Assembly (NCBI GenBank): GCA_937982115.1
Contig: CALJNE010000010.1
Coordinates: 1 to 64,000, forward strand
Direction of reading: 5' to 3'
Length of the DNA stretch: 64,000 nucleotides
Origin: an uncultured Bacteroidales bacterium
Lineage (GTDB): Bacteria; Bacteroidota; Bacteroidia; Bacteroidales; ML635J-15
Shown here piece after piece: positions 1 through 10,573 of this stretch (position 1 is its first letter; each line of letters begins with the position of its first letter). A program made the position numbers and the translations under genes. The notes under the pieces were generated by a model. That model saw only the letters and a list, made by a program, of their open reading frames with translations, ran no database searches and was not told the DNA's origin.

Positions 1-235
1 TAAAGTCCTTAACTTGGTAATTATTATTAATAGGTATTCTATAAAAGTAAACAGGCAATTCGGTTGATGCCTGATTATCGCAATTTGAACAAAATAAAAT
101 ATTTTTAATTTGATTTTCGTTATAAGTAAAAATTTTTTTATTTTGCCAGAAAAGGGAATCTGAAATGAAAATTTCCTGTGATGTTAATAAGTTGTTGATA
201 AAAATAGCCGTAAAAAGAATGAATGTTTTTTTCAT
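1..235 (-). CDS. Secreted protein, N-terminal part only (runs off window edge); possibly the 5' end of a PorU-type T9SS sortase
   Basis: Open minus-strand frame from ATG at 235 with no stop to the edge: MKKTFILFTAIFINNLLTSQEIFISDSLFWQNKKIFTYNENQIKNILFCSNC...; signal peptide; not in ORF track because truncated. PorU guess rests on position next to porP/gldJ. Confidence 0.5.
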   Translation of the reverse strand, partial: MKKTFILFTAIFINNLLTSQEIFISDSLFWQNKKIFTYNENQIKNILFCSNCDNQASTELPVYFYRIPINNNYQVKDF

Positions 236-292
236 AAAATAAAAAAATTAAAAAAAAATTAAAAATTTTTAAAAATTTATTTTTTAGAACGA

Positions 293-300
293 CAAATTTA
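293..300 (-). promoter_or_regulatory. Candidate Bacteroidota -7 element (TAAATTTG, consensus TAnnTTTG) for the truncated minus-strand gene
   Basis: CAAATTTA on + strand, about 58 nt upstream of the ATG at 235. Confidence 0.35.
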
Positions 301-376
301 ATTTAATATTGTAGTTTAGAAATTGGAATTAAAAAAAAAATTATTAAAATTGTGCATTGTTAGAACAAAAATAATT

Positions 377-1363
377 ATGGCAAAACGTTACATATTATTA
401 TTAAGTGCCTTATTCATAGGCAGTTGGACTTTGATTTTTGCACAGGATCCGCATTTTTCGCAGTTTTATGCAAACTCATTGTATCTAAATCCGGCATTTG
501 CGGGATCGGAAAAATGTCCAAGACTTGCTCTAAGTTACAGGAATCAATGGCCTGCATTAGGACCAACTTATGTTACTTACAGTGTTTCTTACGATCAGTT
601 TAGCAATCTGATCCAGGGCGGCGTAGGTTTGCATTTGTTAAACGATGTCCAAGCCGGAGGTGTTATAAACACTACAATGGTTAGCGGGATGTATGCATAT
701 ACATTACCAGTTACTCGCAGATTTTATGTTGCCGGCGGGTTTCAAGTTTCATATATAATGAAATCAATAAATTGGGACTTCATCTTCCCAGATATGATAC
801 ATCCTTTATACGGACCAATTTATTCAACAATTGAAAATCCGGATATTGTAAATCCTCAAAGAAATTATTTCGACTTTTCGGCAGGATTAATTGCTTTCAG
901 TGAAAGAACGTTCTTTGGAGTAGCAATACATCACCTCACACAACCTTCCGAGAGCTTTTTAAGAGGCAGTGATGCTGTTCTACCCAGAAAATTTACCGGC
1001 CATTTCGGAACAGAAATAGACATTAACAGTGCAAACTTTAAAAGAGGAGAATTAAAAATTGCTCCACAATTATTATTTCATCAACAAGGAGAATTTCAAC
1101 AATTTAATTGGGGATTGTATGTTGCCAGAAGAGAAGTTGTTGCAGGTTTTTGGTTAAGACAAAACTTCAATTTCCAATATGATGCTTTCATAATGTTAGT
1201 TGGATTCAGACTCGACAAATTGCGTTTTGCATACAGCTATGACTTAACTGTAAGCAAATTACGTAATTCGACTTATGGAGCACATGAAGTTTCTCTGGCT
1301 TATACTTTCACTTGTAATCCAAGAGAAAAGAAATTCAGCACAATAAGTTGTCCATCATTTTAG
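377..1363 (+). CDS. PorP/SprF family type IX secretion system membrane protein
   Basis: AQDPHFSQFYANSLYLNPAFAGSEKCPRLALSYRNQWP is the hallmark PorP/SprF N-terminus; ORF track start 323 is TTG, ATG at 377 precedes the signal peptide. Confidence 0.93.
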   Translation: MAKRYILLLSALFIGSWTLIFAQDPHFSQFYANSLYLNPAFAGSEKCPRLALSYRNQWPALGPTYVTYSVSYDQFSNLIQGGVGLHLLNDVQAGGVINTTMVSGMYAYTLPVTRRFYVAGGFQVSYIMKSINWDFIFPDMIHPLYGPIYSTIENPDIVNPQRNYFDFSAGLIAFSERTFFGVAIHHLTQPSESFLRGSDAVLPRKFTGHFGTEIDINSANFKRGELKIAPQLLFHQQGEFQQFNWGLYVARREVVAGFWLRQNFNFQYDAFIMLVGFRLDKLRFAYSYDLTVSKLRNSTYGAHEVSLAYTFTCNPREKKFSTISCPSF

Positions 1364-1397
1364 TTAATTAATAATGAATTCTTTAAATTATCAAAAT

Positions 1398-3371
1398 ATG
1401 AAAAAGAATATCGTTCTAATAGTTTCAACGATTTTAATTGGAGTATTACTCCTGAGTTCGTGTAAAAAAGAGGTTTCAAGCACTACAGGTTGGAACTACA
1501 ATGACCCGAATTTCGGAGGTTTTCAAAATCATCCCGGTTATGAACAAGAAACAGGCCCAGGTTTGGTATTTATCGAAGGCGGTACTTTTGCAATGGGTCG
1601 CGTTGAACAGGATGTTATGTATGATTGGAATAACGTTCCGCGTCGTGTAACAGTTTCTTCATTTTACATGGACGAAACCGAAATTAGAAATATTGATTAC
1701 AGAGAATATTTATACTGGTTATCGTATGTTTATGCTTCTGATTACAGATTTTTATATCGCGAAGCATTACCTGATACTCTTGTTTGGAGATCAAGATTAG
1801 CATACAACGAACCAATGGTTGAATTATACCTACGCCATCCAGCATACGAACAATATCCGGTTGTAGGTGTTAGTTGGGTACAAGCAACTAAGTATTGCGA
1901 ATGGAGAACCGACAGAGTAAACGAACTGATTCTCATGAGAGAAGGAATTATCTCCAAATACCTTGCTCCTCAAGACCAGGCAAAACACTTTAATCTTGAC
2001 GCATATTTGATTTATGCAGAAAACTTAGACCTTCCAATAGATGAATCAGGAAAAGGTCCTGATGGAAAGATTCAAAATCTTTATGTTGACCCTGCTGTTC
2101 TTAAAGCCGGCAAAAAAGGTGGTAAAGTTAGTACCGGTGATGACAGAAGATGGGTAAGAATGGACGATGGAATTTTCTTACCACGTTACCGTCTTCCAAC
2201 CGAAGCAGAATGGGAATTTGCTGCTCTGGCTCATATTGGAAATCATTATCGTGAAAGAATTTATGAAAGAAGATTATATCCATGGAATGGTCATTATATC
2301 AGAAACGACAGCAGAGGCGTTGAAAGAGGATTGATGATGGCTAACTCCGTAAGAGGTCGTGGGGATTATATGGGGACTGCCGGTTATTTGAATGATAAAG
2401 CAGACATCACTGCTCCGGTAAAATCATTTTGGCCTAATGAATATGGACTATATTGTATGGCCGGTAATGTTAACGAATGGGTAATGGATGTTTATCGTGA
2501 TCTCACTTTTGAAGATATGGATGAATTCAGACCTTTTAGAGGTAATGTTTTCACAGAATATCAATTGTTTATTGACCCAAGAACAGGAGACATAGAACTT
2601 ACCCCAGAAGCAGAAAACTACTTTGATTATACCGGCAAAATTCTTAAAAAGCCAGTTAGAGACGAAGCTTGCTTTAGCAGAGAGAATTACACTACTGCCG
2701 ATAACAGAAACTATCTTGATGGTGATTTAGAGTCTTTAATCCCAATGGGAAGTGCTGAAAATTACTGGACAAAAGAAGATAAGTTTGTTCCCGAATCAGG
2801 AGCTCCGAAAATCTACGATCCGGTTGATCCTAATATAACTCAAGAAAATATTGGAGAAATATATCCCGGAGCAATCCTTTTAAGTGGTGGTAACGAAATT
2901 CTTTTACCAAACGGAATTAAAGTTGACCTCACAAATATGACATACACTTTACCAACAGGACACGAAAAAACTGCTGACGGCAATATTATGATGCCGGATG
3001 GATCTGTAGTATTACCGGGTGGCGAAATTCAATTACCGGACGGTAGTATTATTTATCCTGATGTATTCTTCAAGAAAAGAACCAAAGAAATGTATAAAGA
3101 AGGAAACTGGGGTGAATATGGAGAATGGGGTCGCGGACAATACAATCCAAGAAATCCAAAAATCAATAAAGGAGACGGACCACGAAATACAGCAATGGCT
3201 ACTCTTGTAACTGATCGTTCCAGAGTATTTAAAGGCGGATCATGGAAAGACCGTGCATATTGGATGGTACCGGGAACACGCCGCTTCCTCGATGAAAAAA
3301 TGGCTAGAGCAGACCTTGGATTTAGGTGTGCTATGGATCGTGTAGGTTCGCCAACTATCTCGAAAAAGTAA
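1398..3371 (+). CDS. gldJ: Gliding motility/T9SS lipoprotein, GldJ-like, SUMF1/formylglycine-generating-enzyme fold
   Basis: Lipoprotein signal MKKNIVLIVSTILIGVLLLSSCKKE; SSTTGWNYNDPNFGGFQ; FGE-type motifs (GTFAMG, RLPTEAEWEFAA, GNVNEWVMDVYRD, FKGGSWKDRAYW...GFRCAMD); next to murF. Confidence 0.85.
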   Translation: MKKNIVLIVSTILIGVLLLSSCKKEVSSTTGWNYNDPNFGGFQNHPGYEQETGPGLVFIEGGTFAMGRVEQDVMYDWNNVPRRVTVSSFYMDETEIRNIDYREYLYWLSYVYASDYRFLYREALPDTLVWRSRLAYNEPMVELYLRHPAYEQYPVVGVSWVQATKYCEWRTDRVNELILMREGIISKYLAPQDQAKHFNLDAYLIYAENLDLPIDESGKGPDGKIQNLYVDPAVLKAGKKGGKVSTGDDRRWVRMDDGIFLPRYRLPTEAEWEFAALAHIGNHYRERIYERRLYPWNGHYIRNDSRGVERGLMMANSVRGRGDYMGTAGYLNDKADITAPVKSFWPNEYGLYCMAGNVNEWVMDVYRDLTFEDMDEFRPFRGNVFTEYQLFIDPRTGDIELTPEAENYFDYTGKILKKPVRDEACFSRENYTTADNRNYLDGDLESLIPMGSAENYWTKEDKFVPESGAPKIYDPVDPNITQENIGEIYPGAILLSGGNEILLPNGIKVDLTNMTYTLPTGHEKTADGNIMMPDGSVVLPGGEIQLPDGSIIYPDVFFKKRTKEMYKEGNWGEYGEWGRGQYNPRNPKINKGDGPRNTAMATLVTDRSRVFKGGSWKDRAYWMVPGTRRFLDEKMARADLGFRCAMDRVGSPTISKK

Positions 3372-3382
3372 TTTCAAATATT

Positions 3383-3408
3383 AAAAACCCCAAAATTTTG
3401 GGGTTTTT
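3383..3408 (+). terminator. Perfect palindromic terminator between gldJ and murF
   Basis: AAAAACCCCAAAA/TTTTGGGGTTTTT, 13-bp inverted repeat with T tract. Confidence 0.8.
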
Positions 3409-3431
3409 ATTTATTACATTAATTCTATTTT

Positions 3432-4727
3432 ATGGATAATACTATTTTAAAAATTTATGAAATTTTTAAACAGTGTAAAAGTATAAGCACTGACAGTAGA
3501 ATTTTAAAAGAAAATTCAATTTTTTTTGCACTTAAAGGTGAAAATTTTGACGGTAATAATTTTGTTGAACAAGCCATACAGAATGGATGTATTGCAGCAG
3601 TTTCTTCTGATAAATCATTAAAAGACAATCCCGAAGTCATTTACGTTGAAGACACACTAATAGCTTTGCAGAAACTGGCCAACTTACACCGACGCACATT
3701 AAATATACCTATTTTAGCCATTACCGGATCTAACGGTAAAACTACTACAAAAGAACTCATTTCTACTGTTATGGCTCAAAAATATAGAGTTGCAAGTACC
3801 TCCGGCAACCGAAATAACCATATAGGAGTACCTCTAACTCTTCTATCAATGAACAAAACTGTAGATTTCGGCATAGTAGAAATGGGAACAAGCTCTCCGG
3901 GAGAAATTGAAACTCTATGTAAAATAGCTGAGCCAAACTTTGGACTAATAACAAATATCGGAAAAGCACACCTCGAAGGTCTTGGCTCTTTTGAAGGTGT
4001 TATAAAAGAAAAAACTGCTTTATATAATTATCTGAAATCAAAAAACGGCACTATTTTTTATAATGCTGACAATCCTATCCTGGTAAATGCAATTGGAAAC
4101 TATTCAGGAATACCTTACGGAAAAAACGAAGATAATTTTTGTAGCGGAGAATACCTCGAATTCAATATGCAAGCTGCTGTTAGGTGGAAAACAAGCACTG
4201 AAAACGGACTTGCAAAATCCAATCTTATTGGCAAATACAATTTCGAAAATATTATGGTTGCAATAACTGTTGGGAATTACTTTGGCGTTCCTGGCACATC
4301 TATCGATAGCTCAATTAATTGTTACTTTCCACGTAACAATCGCTCCCAATTAGTTAAAACACAAAGAAACACTTTAATAATAGACTGCTATAATGCCAAT
4401 CCAACAAGTATGGAAGCTGCAATAATGAACTTTTACGACACAAACGAAAAAAACAAAACACTCATACTTGGAGATATGCTTGAATTAGGAACAGAAAGCG
4501 ATAATGAACACAAGAAAATATTGCAACTAATAGAAAGTTTGAAATTCAGGAAAGTATATTTGGTTGGCAATAATTTTAAAAAATCTGAAAATGATTTTGA
4601 ATTTCTTTTTTTTAAAGATGTACAAGAACTAAATAAAGTTCTCTCAAAACATCCGGAATCCGCAAAATTTATTTTAATCAAAGGCAGTAGAGGAATTAAA
4701 CTGGAAAAATGCATTGATTATTTATAA
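3432..4727 (+). CDS. murF: UDP-N-acetylmuramoyl-tripeptide--D-alanyl-D-alanine ligase
   Basis: Mur ligase motifs TGSNGKTTTKELI, GTSSPGEIE, IIDCYNANPTSMEAA, LGDMLELG. Confidence 0.95.
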   Translation: MDNTILKIYEIFKQCKSISTDSRILKENSIFFALKGENFDGNNFVEQAIQNGCIAAVSSDKSLKDNPEVIYVEDTLIALQKLANLHRRTLNIPILAITGSNGKTTTKELISTVMAQKYRVASTSGNRNNHIGVPLTLLSMNKTVDFGIVEMGTSSPGEIETLCKIAEPNFGLITNIGKAHLEGLGSFEGVIKEKTALYNYLKSKNGTIFYNADNPILVNAIGNYSGIPYGKNEDNFCSGEYLEFNMQAAVRWKTSTENGLAKSNLIGKYNFENIMVAITVGNYFGVPGTSIDSSINCYFPRNNRSQLVKTQRNTLIIDCYNANPTSMEAAIMNFYDTNEKNKTLILGDMLELGTESDNEHKKILQLIESLKFRKVYLVGNNFKKSENDFEFLFFKDVQELNKVLSKHPESAKFILIKGSRGIKLEKCIDYL

Positions 4728-4749
4728 AAATCATATACCTATTATAAAC

Positions 4750-6780
4750 ATGAAATTTATAAACAGAGAGATTAGTTGGCTTTATTTTAATTCAAGGCTT
4801 ATACAAGAGGCATTAAATCCTGAAGTCCCTCTGCTTGAACGTATCAGATTTTTAGGAATTTATTCAAATAACCTGGATGAATTTTACAAAGTAAGAGTAG
4901 CTTCCTTAATTCGATTAATGGAATTTAACAAGAAGAATTATCCGGAAAAAGTTAAAGAAAATGAACAATTGCTTAACTCTATATATTCTTTTATTCAAAC
5001 TAAACAAATTGATTTTAACAGAGCAAAAGAGTATAATCTTAAAGAACTTGAAAAAAAAGGAGTTTTTTTAGTCAACGAAACTGAATTAAATAATGAACAA
5101 CGTGATTATCTAATAAACTATTTTCATTCAAAAATTTTATCTATTCTTCCAATAATTAGACTAACTAAATCCTCCGATTTAAGTAATTTAAGTGATGGAA
5201 ACATTTATCTGGGAATTATACTTAGAAAAAACAACTTGCCGGATGTAGAGTATGCGATTATACAAATTCCAACTGGCAAACTGCCACGTTTTATCGAAAT
5301 CCCACCTGTAAGAAGAAAAAAATATATTATTTATCTGGATGATGTTATAAGACTATGCTTAAAAGAAATTTTCGGTAAATTCGGATACGATTCTTTTGAA
5401 GCATATACCGTAAAAATTACTAGAGATTCAGAAATAGATTTTTTTGAAAATTCCTCCAAAAGTATTGTTGACTTAATTTCTGAAAGTGTAAAGAAAAGAA
5501 AAACAGGAACACCGGTTCGTTTTATTTACGATTCAAATATGCCTGAACCTTTGATTAATATTTTGATGAATGGACTTAAAATCAAAAAAAAGGAGCAGAT
5601 TGTAAAAGGATACAGATACCATAACTCAAAAGATTTTATGAAATTTCCCAATGTTTTGGGAGAAAAATATGTATATAAACCAATAGAACAAATACCACAT
5701 AGAGATATAGACAACAACTTACCAATACTTGATTCCATAAAGAAAAAAGATATTTTATTACATTTTCCGTATAATTCATTTGATTACATATTAAGACTTT
5801 TAAGAGAATGTTCTATTGATCCACGAGTTAGGTCTATTAAAATCACGTTATATCGCCTGGCAGAGGATTCAAAAGTTATTTCTGCACTTGTAAATGCTGC
5901 TCAAAATGGTAAGAGTGTTACTGTTTTTCTGGAATTAAAAGCCAGGTTTGAAGAAGAACATAATATTTACATAACTCAAGTTTTAGAAGAAGCCGGAATA
6001 AAAATCATTAAAACTATTCCTGGCATAAAAGTACACTCAAAATTAATTCTCATTAGAACAAAAGAGAATAAGGAAAATTTCTTTTACACAAACATCAGCA
6101 CCGGAAACTTTAATGAAAACACAGCAAAAATCTACAGCGATCTTTCTTTGCTAACTGCTGATCAGAAAATTGCTATCGAAGTTGGAAAAGTTTTTTACTT
6201 AATGGAATCAGCTTACAGAATTATAAATTTTGAGCACTTAATTGTTAGTCCTCTATATGCCCGAACAAGATTTATCGAACTTGTTGAAAACGAAATTCGT
6301 AATGCAAAGCAAGGAAAAGAAGCATGGATTGATATGAAATTAAATAGTTTTACAGATCCTGCTCTTGTTGAAAAATTTAAAGAAGCTGTAGATTCCGGAG
6401 TTAGAGTGAGAATCTCTGCCAGAGCATCATGTTCTTTGGTTCAAAAAAATAATCCAAATCTAAAAACAATAGGAATTGTTGATAAATTTCTGGAACATTC
6501 AAGATTTTATATTTTCTGTAATGGTGGCGAAAATCTGTACTATATTAGTTCTTCTGATATAATGATTCGCAATCTCGACACCAGAATTGAAGTAACAGCT
6601 CCAATCTATGACAAAGGATTACAAAAAGAACTTCGAGATATTTTTGAAATTCAAATGAATGACAATATAAAAGCTCGAGACTGGGGAAGTGAAGATGAAA
6701 ACGCCATTGTTAATGCGGGAAAAACTAAAGTACGAACACAATTCGCAACTTACGAATATTTAAAAAAACTAAATAAATAA
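4750..6780 (+). CDS. ppk1: Polyphosphate kinase 1
   Basis: INREISWLYFNSRLIQEA, LGIYSNNLDEFYKVRVA, ARFEEEHNIYI, THTGNFNE-like STGNFNENTAKIYSD; ATG at 4750 preferred over ORF start 4714. Confidence 0.95.
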   Translation: MKFINREISWLYFNSRLIQEALNPEVPLLERIRFLGIYSNNLDEFYKVRVASLIRLMEFNKKNYPEKVKENEQLLNSIYSFIQTKQIDFNRAKEYNLKELEKKGVFLVNETELNNEQRDYLINYFHSKILSILPIIRLTKSSDLSNLSDGNIYLGIILRKNNLPDVEYAIIQIPTGKLPRFIEIPPVRRKKYIIYLDDVIRLCLKEIFGKFGYDSFEAYTVKITRDSEIDFFENSSKSIVDLISESVKKRKTGTPVRFIYDSNMPEPLINILMNGLKIKKKEQIVKGYRYHNSKDFMKFPNVLGEKYVYKPIEQIPHRDIDNNLPILDSIKKKDILLHFPYNSFDYILRLLRECSIDPRVRSIKITLYRLAEDSKVISALVNAAQNGKSVTVFLELKARFEEEHNIYITQVLEEAGIKIIKTIPGIKVHSKLILIRTKENKENFFYTNISTGNFNENTAKIYSDLSLLTADQKIAIEVGKVFYLMESAYRIINFEHLIVSPLYARTRFIELVENEIRNAKQGKEAWIDMKLNSFTDPALVEKFKEAVDSGVRVRISARASCSLVQKNNPNLKTIGIVDKFLEHSRFYIFCNGGENLYYISSSDIMIRNLDTRIEVTAPIYDKGLQKELRDIFEIQMNDNIKARDWGSEDENAIVNAGKTKVRTQFATYEYLKKLNK

Positions 6781-6785
6781 GCCTT

Positions 6786-7670
6786 ATGATTTTTGCAGCT
6801 GTTGATATAGGGTCTAATGCCGGAAGGCTTCTTATTGCCCATGTTTTTGAAAAACGCAATCAAATTTATGCCAGTAAAATTGCTTTGGTCAGAGTTCCTT
6901 TAAGACTGGGTATGGATGTTTTTGAAAAAGGATACATCTCTGATGAAAAAATTGAAATGTTGATTAAAACATTTAAAGCTTATGAATTAATTAAAGACAT
7001 TTATAAACCTCTTGACTTTATTGCTTGTGCAACTGCAGCTATCAGAGAATCTAAAAACAGAGAACAGGTATTGGAAATAATAAAAAAAGAAACAGGAATT
7101 AAACTAAAAGTTCTTGATGGATTAGAAGAAGCTGAATTTGTTTCTCAAGCAAACAACATATATGTTAACAAAATCCACGACGATACTCTTTACATTGATG
7201 TTGGTGGCGGTAGTACGGAAATGTCCTACTTTAAAAAAGAAAAATTCATTGCTTCACAGTCATTTCAAATTGGAACCATTAAATATCTGTTCGATCAGGT
7301 GGAAAATTCCGAATGGCTGAGAATGAAAGAATGGCTCGAAACAGTAAGAGACACAAAACAAAAAGTAAATTGTATTTGCTCGGGTGGAAATATTAGTAAA
7401 CTCACAGATTTATTTGGCAATAAAGACAATACTATAACTAGGTCGCAAATAAAATATGCTGTTGGAGAACTTGAAAAACACTCCTACGAAGAAAGAATCG
7501 AAAGGTTTACTCTCAGACCAGACCGTGCCGACGTAATTATTCCTGCGGCAAAAATTTTTAATAACATTATGAAGTGGGGAAATATCGAATATCTCATTGC
7601 CCCACAACTCGGACTGGTTGACGGTCTAACCATCGAATTATATAAAAAATACAAAAAAGAAAACGGATAA
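6786..7670 (+). CDS. ppx: Ppx/GppA family exopolyphosphatase
   Basis: AAVDIGSNAGRLLIA, ATAAIRESKN, LYIDVGGGSTE; directly downstream of ppk1. Confidence 0.9.
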   Translation: MIFAAVDIGSNAGRLLIAHVFEKRNQIYASKIALVRVPLRLGMDVFEKGYISDEKIEMLIKTFKAYELIKDIYKPLDFIACATAAIRESKNREQVLEIIKKETGIKLKVLDGLEEAEFVSQANNIYVNKIHDDTLYIDVGGGSTEMSYFKKEKFIASQSFQIGTIKYLFDQVENSEWLRMKEWLETVRDTKQKVNCICSGGNISKLTDLFGNKDNTITRSQIKYAVGELEKHSYEERIERFTLRPDRADVIIPAAKIFNNIMKWGNIEYLIAPQLGLVDGLTIELYKKYKKENG

Positions 7671-7699
7671 ATATTTCATAAGGATTTTGCGGGAAAGTA

Positions 7700-10573
7700 A
7701 TGAGAAAAGAAATTGTTTTTGTATTTCAACCCCTAAGCGGGTTTGGATGCATTCCGGAAGCTTTTGTGCTTAGTTTTGAAAATAATAAAATTGGGATTGA
7801 CTATACAAGAATTAACAAAAGTAACTTTAAAAATTTTGAACACCTTGCTAACAATACTACTAAACAGTTAGTACAAATTTGTTTTGATCTTGAAAAAGAT
7901 TCCATAATACAAAAATCCGGTCTTTCAAAAATAAAAAGCTGGGATGAGTTTTATTCTGTTGTTTTTAAAAGCAAGGAAAGCTCATTAAAAGCCATTTCGA
8001 CAAAAGATTTTATAAGAAATTATATCGAAACTAAACAAAACAAATTTTTCGAATTATTAAACGGGCATAAATTGTTTTTACAAAACGGAAAACTTCCTTT
8101 TATGTGGAAACAACTATTTATTGAAGAAGAAATGCCCGAAGTTTATTATTACTTTTATTACAATAAAGATCAGATAAAATACACTCTTGAATGTGAATTG
8201 CATAACAAAAAACTCTCTCTTGCAAATGCAATGTTGCTTTCGCGAAATAGAGCAAGAGTAATAATTGACAAAAAAATTTATGAATTTGAATCCGAAATTG
8301 ACGGTGCCAAGTTGATTCCGTTTTTCTCAAAAAACGAAGTAATTATTGAAAAACTACATATTGAAAATTATATTGAAAAAATCATTCTTCCATTAGTTTA
8401 CACCAACAAAGTTGTTCCCGAAGGTTTTGAAATCATTTGTATTGATGAAATTGATGCAATAATTTTGAAAGTTCATGAAATTGCAGGGAAACAACAACTT
8501 TCACTATTTGATGACAATAAGGAAACACAAAATTCAAATCTGAGTCTGGATATTGAGTTTCAATATCAGGAATTCAGATTTAATCCGGGAAGAATGTCAA
8601 AATCAATAAAGTTTGAAAAAACACAAGATAGTTTTTTTATTAAATATGTTGAAAGAGATATAAAAACAGAAAAATATATTGTTACAAGCTTAAAAAAATT
8701 CGGTTTAAGTATTGAAAATAAACCACTTATAATTCCTATTCAAAAAGGATTGGATATTTTAAGCGACAAATCGGAGGAATTTCAAAACCTTGGAATTGAA
8801 ATAATTTTTACGGATAAAAAAGATAAGCCTGGTAAACTTTTCCTGGGAGAAAGAAAATTTGAACTTGTTTTTGATGAAAATCTCGATTGGTTTGATATTA
8901 AAGCAAAAATAATATTTGGAGAATTTGAAATTCCATTCCTGAGAATCTTAAATTTAATAAAGCAAAACAAGACCGGTTTTCTGTTACCAAACGGAGAATT
9001 GGCTCAAATTCCTGAATGGTGGATAGAGGAATATAAGACAATTTTTGAATTTGTAAAAATTGAAAACGGCACTCCCACTGTTCCAAAGCGATTAATGAAA
9101 ATTGCTCTGGAAAAGGAGAAATCCGATAGAATAAAAATAAATATAAAAGATAGCCTCCGGAACTTTTTCCTGCGAGAAGCCATGCCGGATTACGAGCTAC
9201 CAGCTCAATTTAAAGCCTCTCTCCGCCCCTACCAGATGTATGGTTACAGGTGGCTTCGCAATCTTGATGAAGTAGGTTTTGGCGGATTTCTATCAGATGA
9301 TATGGGACTTGGAAAAACAGTTCAGACTTTGGCCTTGATTCAATGGTTGAGTGAATTGAACAGAGGAACAGTATTATTGGTGGTACCTAAAAGTCTGGTT
9401 TTTAACTGGATAAACGAAATAAATAAATTTTGTCAAGATATTAATTATTACGAATTTACAGGTCAGGAAAGGTTAAAAAATGAAAGTATTTTTAACGAAT
9501 TTAACTTAATAATTACCACTTATTCGATTCTAAGAAGAGATATTGAGTTTTTGTCGTTACATATTTATGATTACTGTATTCTTGATGAGTCTCAATACAT
9601 AAAAAATCCAAAATCGGATACGGCAAATGCTTGTCAGAAGATAAAAGCCTTACACTATTTGTGTCTAACGGGGACGCCAATTGAAAACAGTGTTTCAGAT
9701 TTATGGTCACAGATGAACTTCCTGAACAAAGGAATGCTTGGAAGTTTAAATCATTTTTCCAATGCAGTAAAAGACCCACAGAAAGCTGATTTATATCGAA
9801 GTTTGATAAGACCTTTTATGCTTAGACGTCGTAAAGAAGAAGTCCTGAAAGACCTACCGGAAAAAATTATCACAGTTGAATATTCTGAAATGACGTCCGA
9901 ACAATATGAATTTTACAAAGAAATCAGAAATCGTTATCGAGACAGGTTTCTTGACAGTGCAAAAATTGATGGAAAAGTTAATTCTTTAGTTTTCCTTGAA
10001 GGTTTGATGCGACTCAGACAAGCAGCAAATCATCCATTTTTGGTTGACAGAGAATATAACGGCGAAAGCGGAAAATTTGAGCAAATTTGCATGAAAATTC
10101 AAGAGATTCAGCAGACTGATGCTAAAGTGCTGATATACAGCTCTTTTGTTGAGTACTTAAAATTAGTAAAAGATTTTCTCCTCGAGAATAACATAATTTT
10201 CGCCTATATTGACGGCAGTGTAAGAGATCGCGAAGCACAAATAAATAAGTTTAACTCCGATCCGGAATGTAAAGTTTTCCTATTGTCACTAAAAGCAGGT
10301 GGATTAGGTTTAAATCTCACAGCTGCACAATATGTATTTTTACTGGATCCATGGTGGAACCCCGCTGCCGAAGCTCAAGCATTTGATCGAGCTCACAGAA
10401 TTGGACAAAATAAAACTGTTTTTATCTACAAATTCATTTCGCGTTTATCAATAGAAGAGAAAATTTTAAAACTACAATCCCAAAAATCAGAGTTATTTGA
10501 TAAGTACGTTGAATCAGAAATTAAACCCTCGGATTTTAGCATAGAAGAAGTCTTAAAACTCATTAATGATTAG
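7700..10573 (+). CDS. SNF2/RapA family DEAD/DEAH helicase
   Basis: LRPYQMYGYRWLRNLDEVGFGGFLSDDMGLGKTVQTLALI, DESQYIKNP, LTGTPIENSVSDLWS, LSLKAGGLGLNLTAAQYVFLLDPWWNPAAEAQAFDRAHRIGQ. Confidence 0.95.
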   Translation: MRKEIVFVFQPLSGFGCIPEAFVLSFENNKIGIDYTRINKSNFKNFEHLANNTTKQLVQICFDLEKDSIIQKSGLSKIKSWDEFYSVVFKSKESSLKAISTKDFIRNYIETKQNKFFELLNGHKLFLQNGKLPFMWKQLFIEEEMPEVYYYFYYNKDQIKYTLECELHNKKLSLANAMLLSRNRARVIIDKKIYEFESEIDGAKLIPFFSKNEVIIEKLHIENYIEKIILPLVYTNKVVPEGFEIICIDEIDAIILKVHEIAGKQQLSLFDDNKETQNSNLSLDIEFQYQEFRFNPGRMSKSIKFEKTQDSFFIKYVERDIKTEKYIVTSLKKFGLSIENKPLIIPIQKGLDILSDKSEEFQNLGIEIIFTDKKDKPGKLFLGERKFELVFDENLDWFDIKAKIIFGEFEIPFLRILNLIKQNKTGFLLPNGELAQIPEWWIEEYKTIFEFVKIENGTPTVPKRLMKIALEKEKSDRIKINIKDSLRNFFLREAMPDYELPAQFKASLRPYQMYGYRWLRNLDEVGFGGFLSDDMGLGKTVQTLALIQWLSELNRGTVLLVVPKSLVFNWINEINKFCQDINYYEFTGQERLKNESIFNEFNLIITTYSILRRDIEFLSLHIYDYCILDESQYIKNPKSDTANACQKIKALHYLCLTGTPIENSVSDLWSQMNFLNKGMLGSLNHFSNAVKDPQKADLYRSLIRPFMLRRRKEEVLKDLPEKIITVEYSEMTSEQYEFYKEIRNRYRDRFLDSAKIDGKVNSLVFLEGLMRLRQAANHPFLVDREYNGESGKFEQICMKIQEIQQTDAKVLIYSSFVEYLKLVKDFLLENNIIFAYIDGSVRDREAQINKFNSDPECKVFLLSLKAGGLGLNLTAAQYVFLLDPWWNPAAEAQAFDRAHRIGQNKTVFIYKFISRLSIEEKILKLQSQKSELFDKYVESEIKPSDFSIEEVLKLIND

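Noticed and set aside
2866-3063. gldJ internal repeat as a DNA-level tandem repeat or phase-variable tract
   Set aside because: Repeats are at protein level only; nucleotide units are diverged and in frame.
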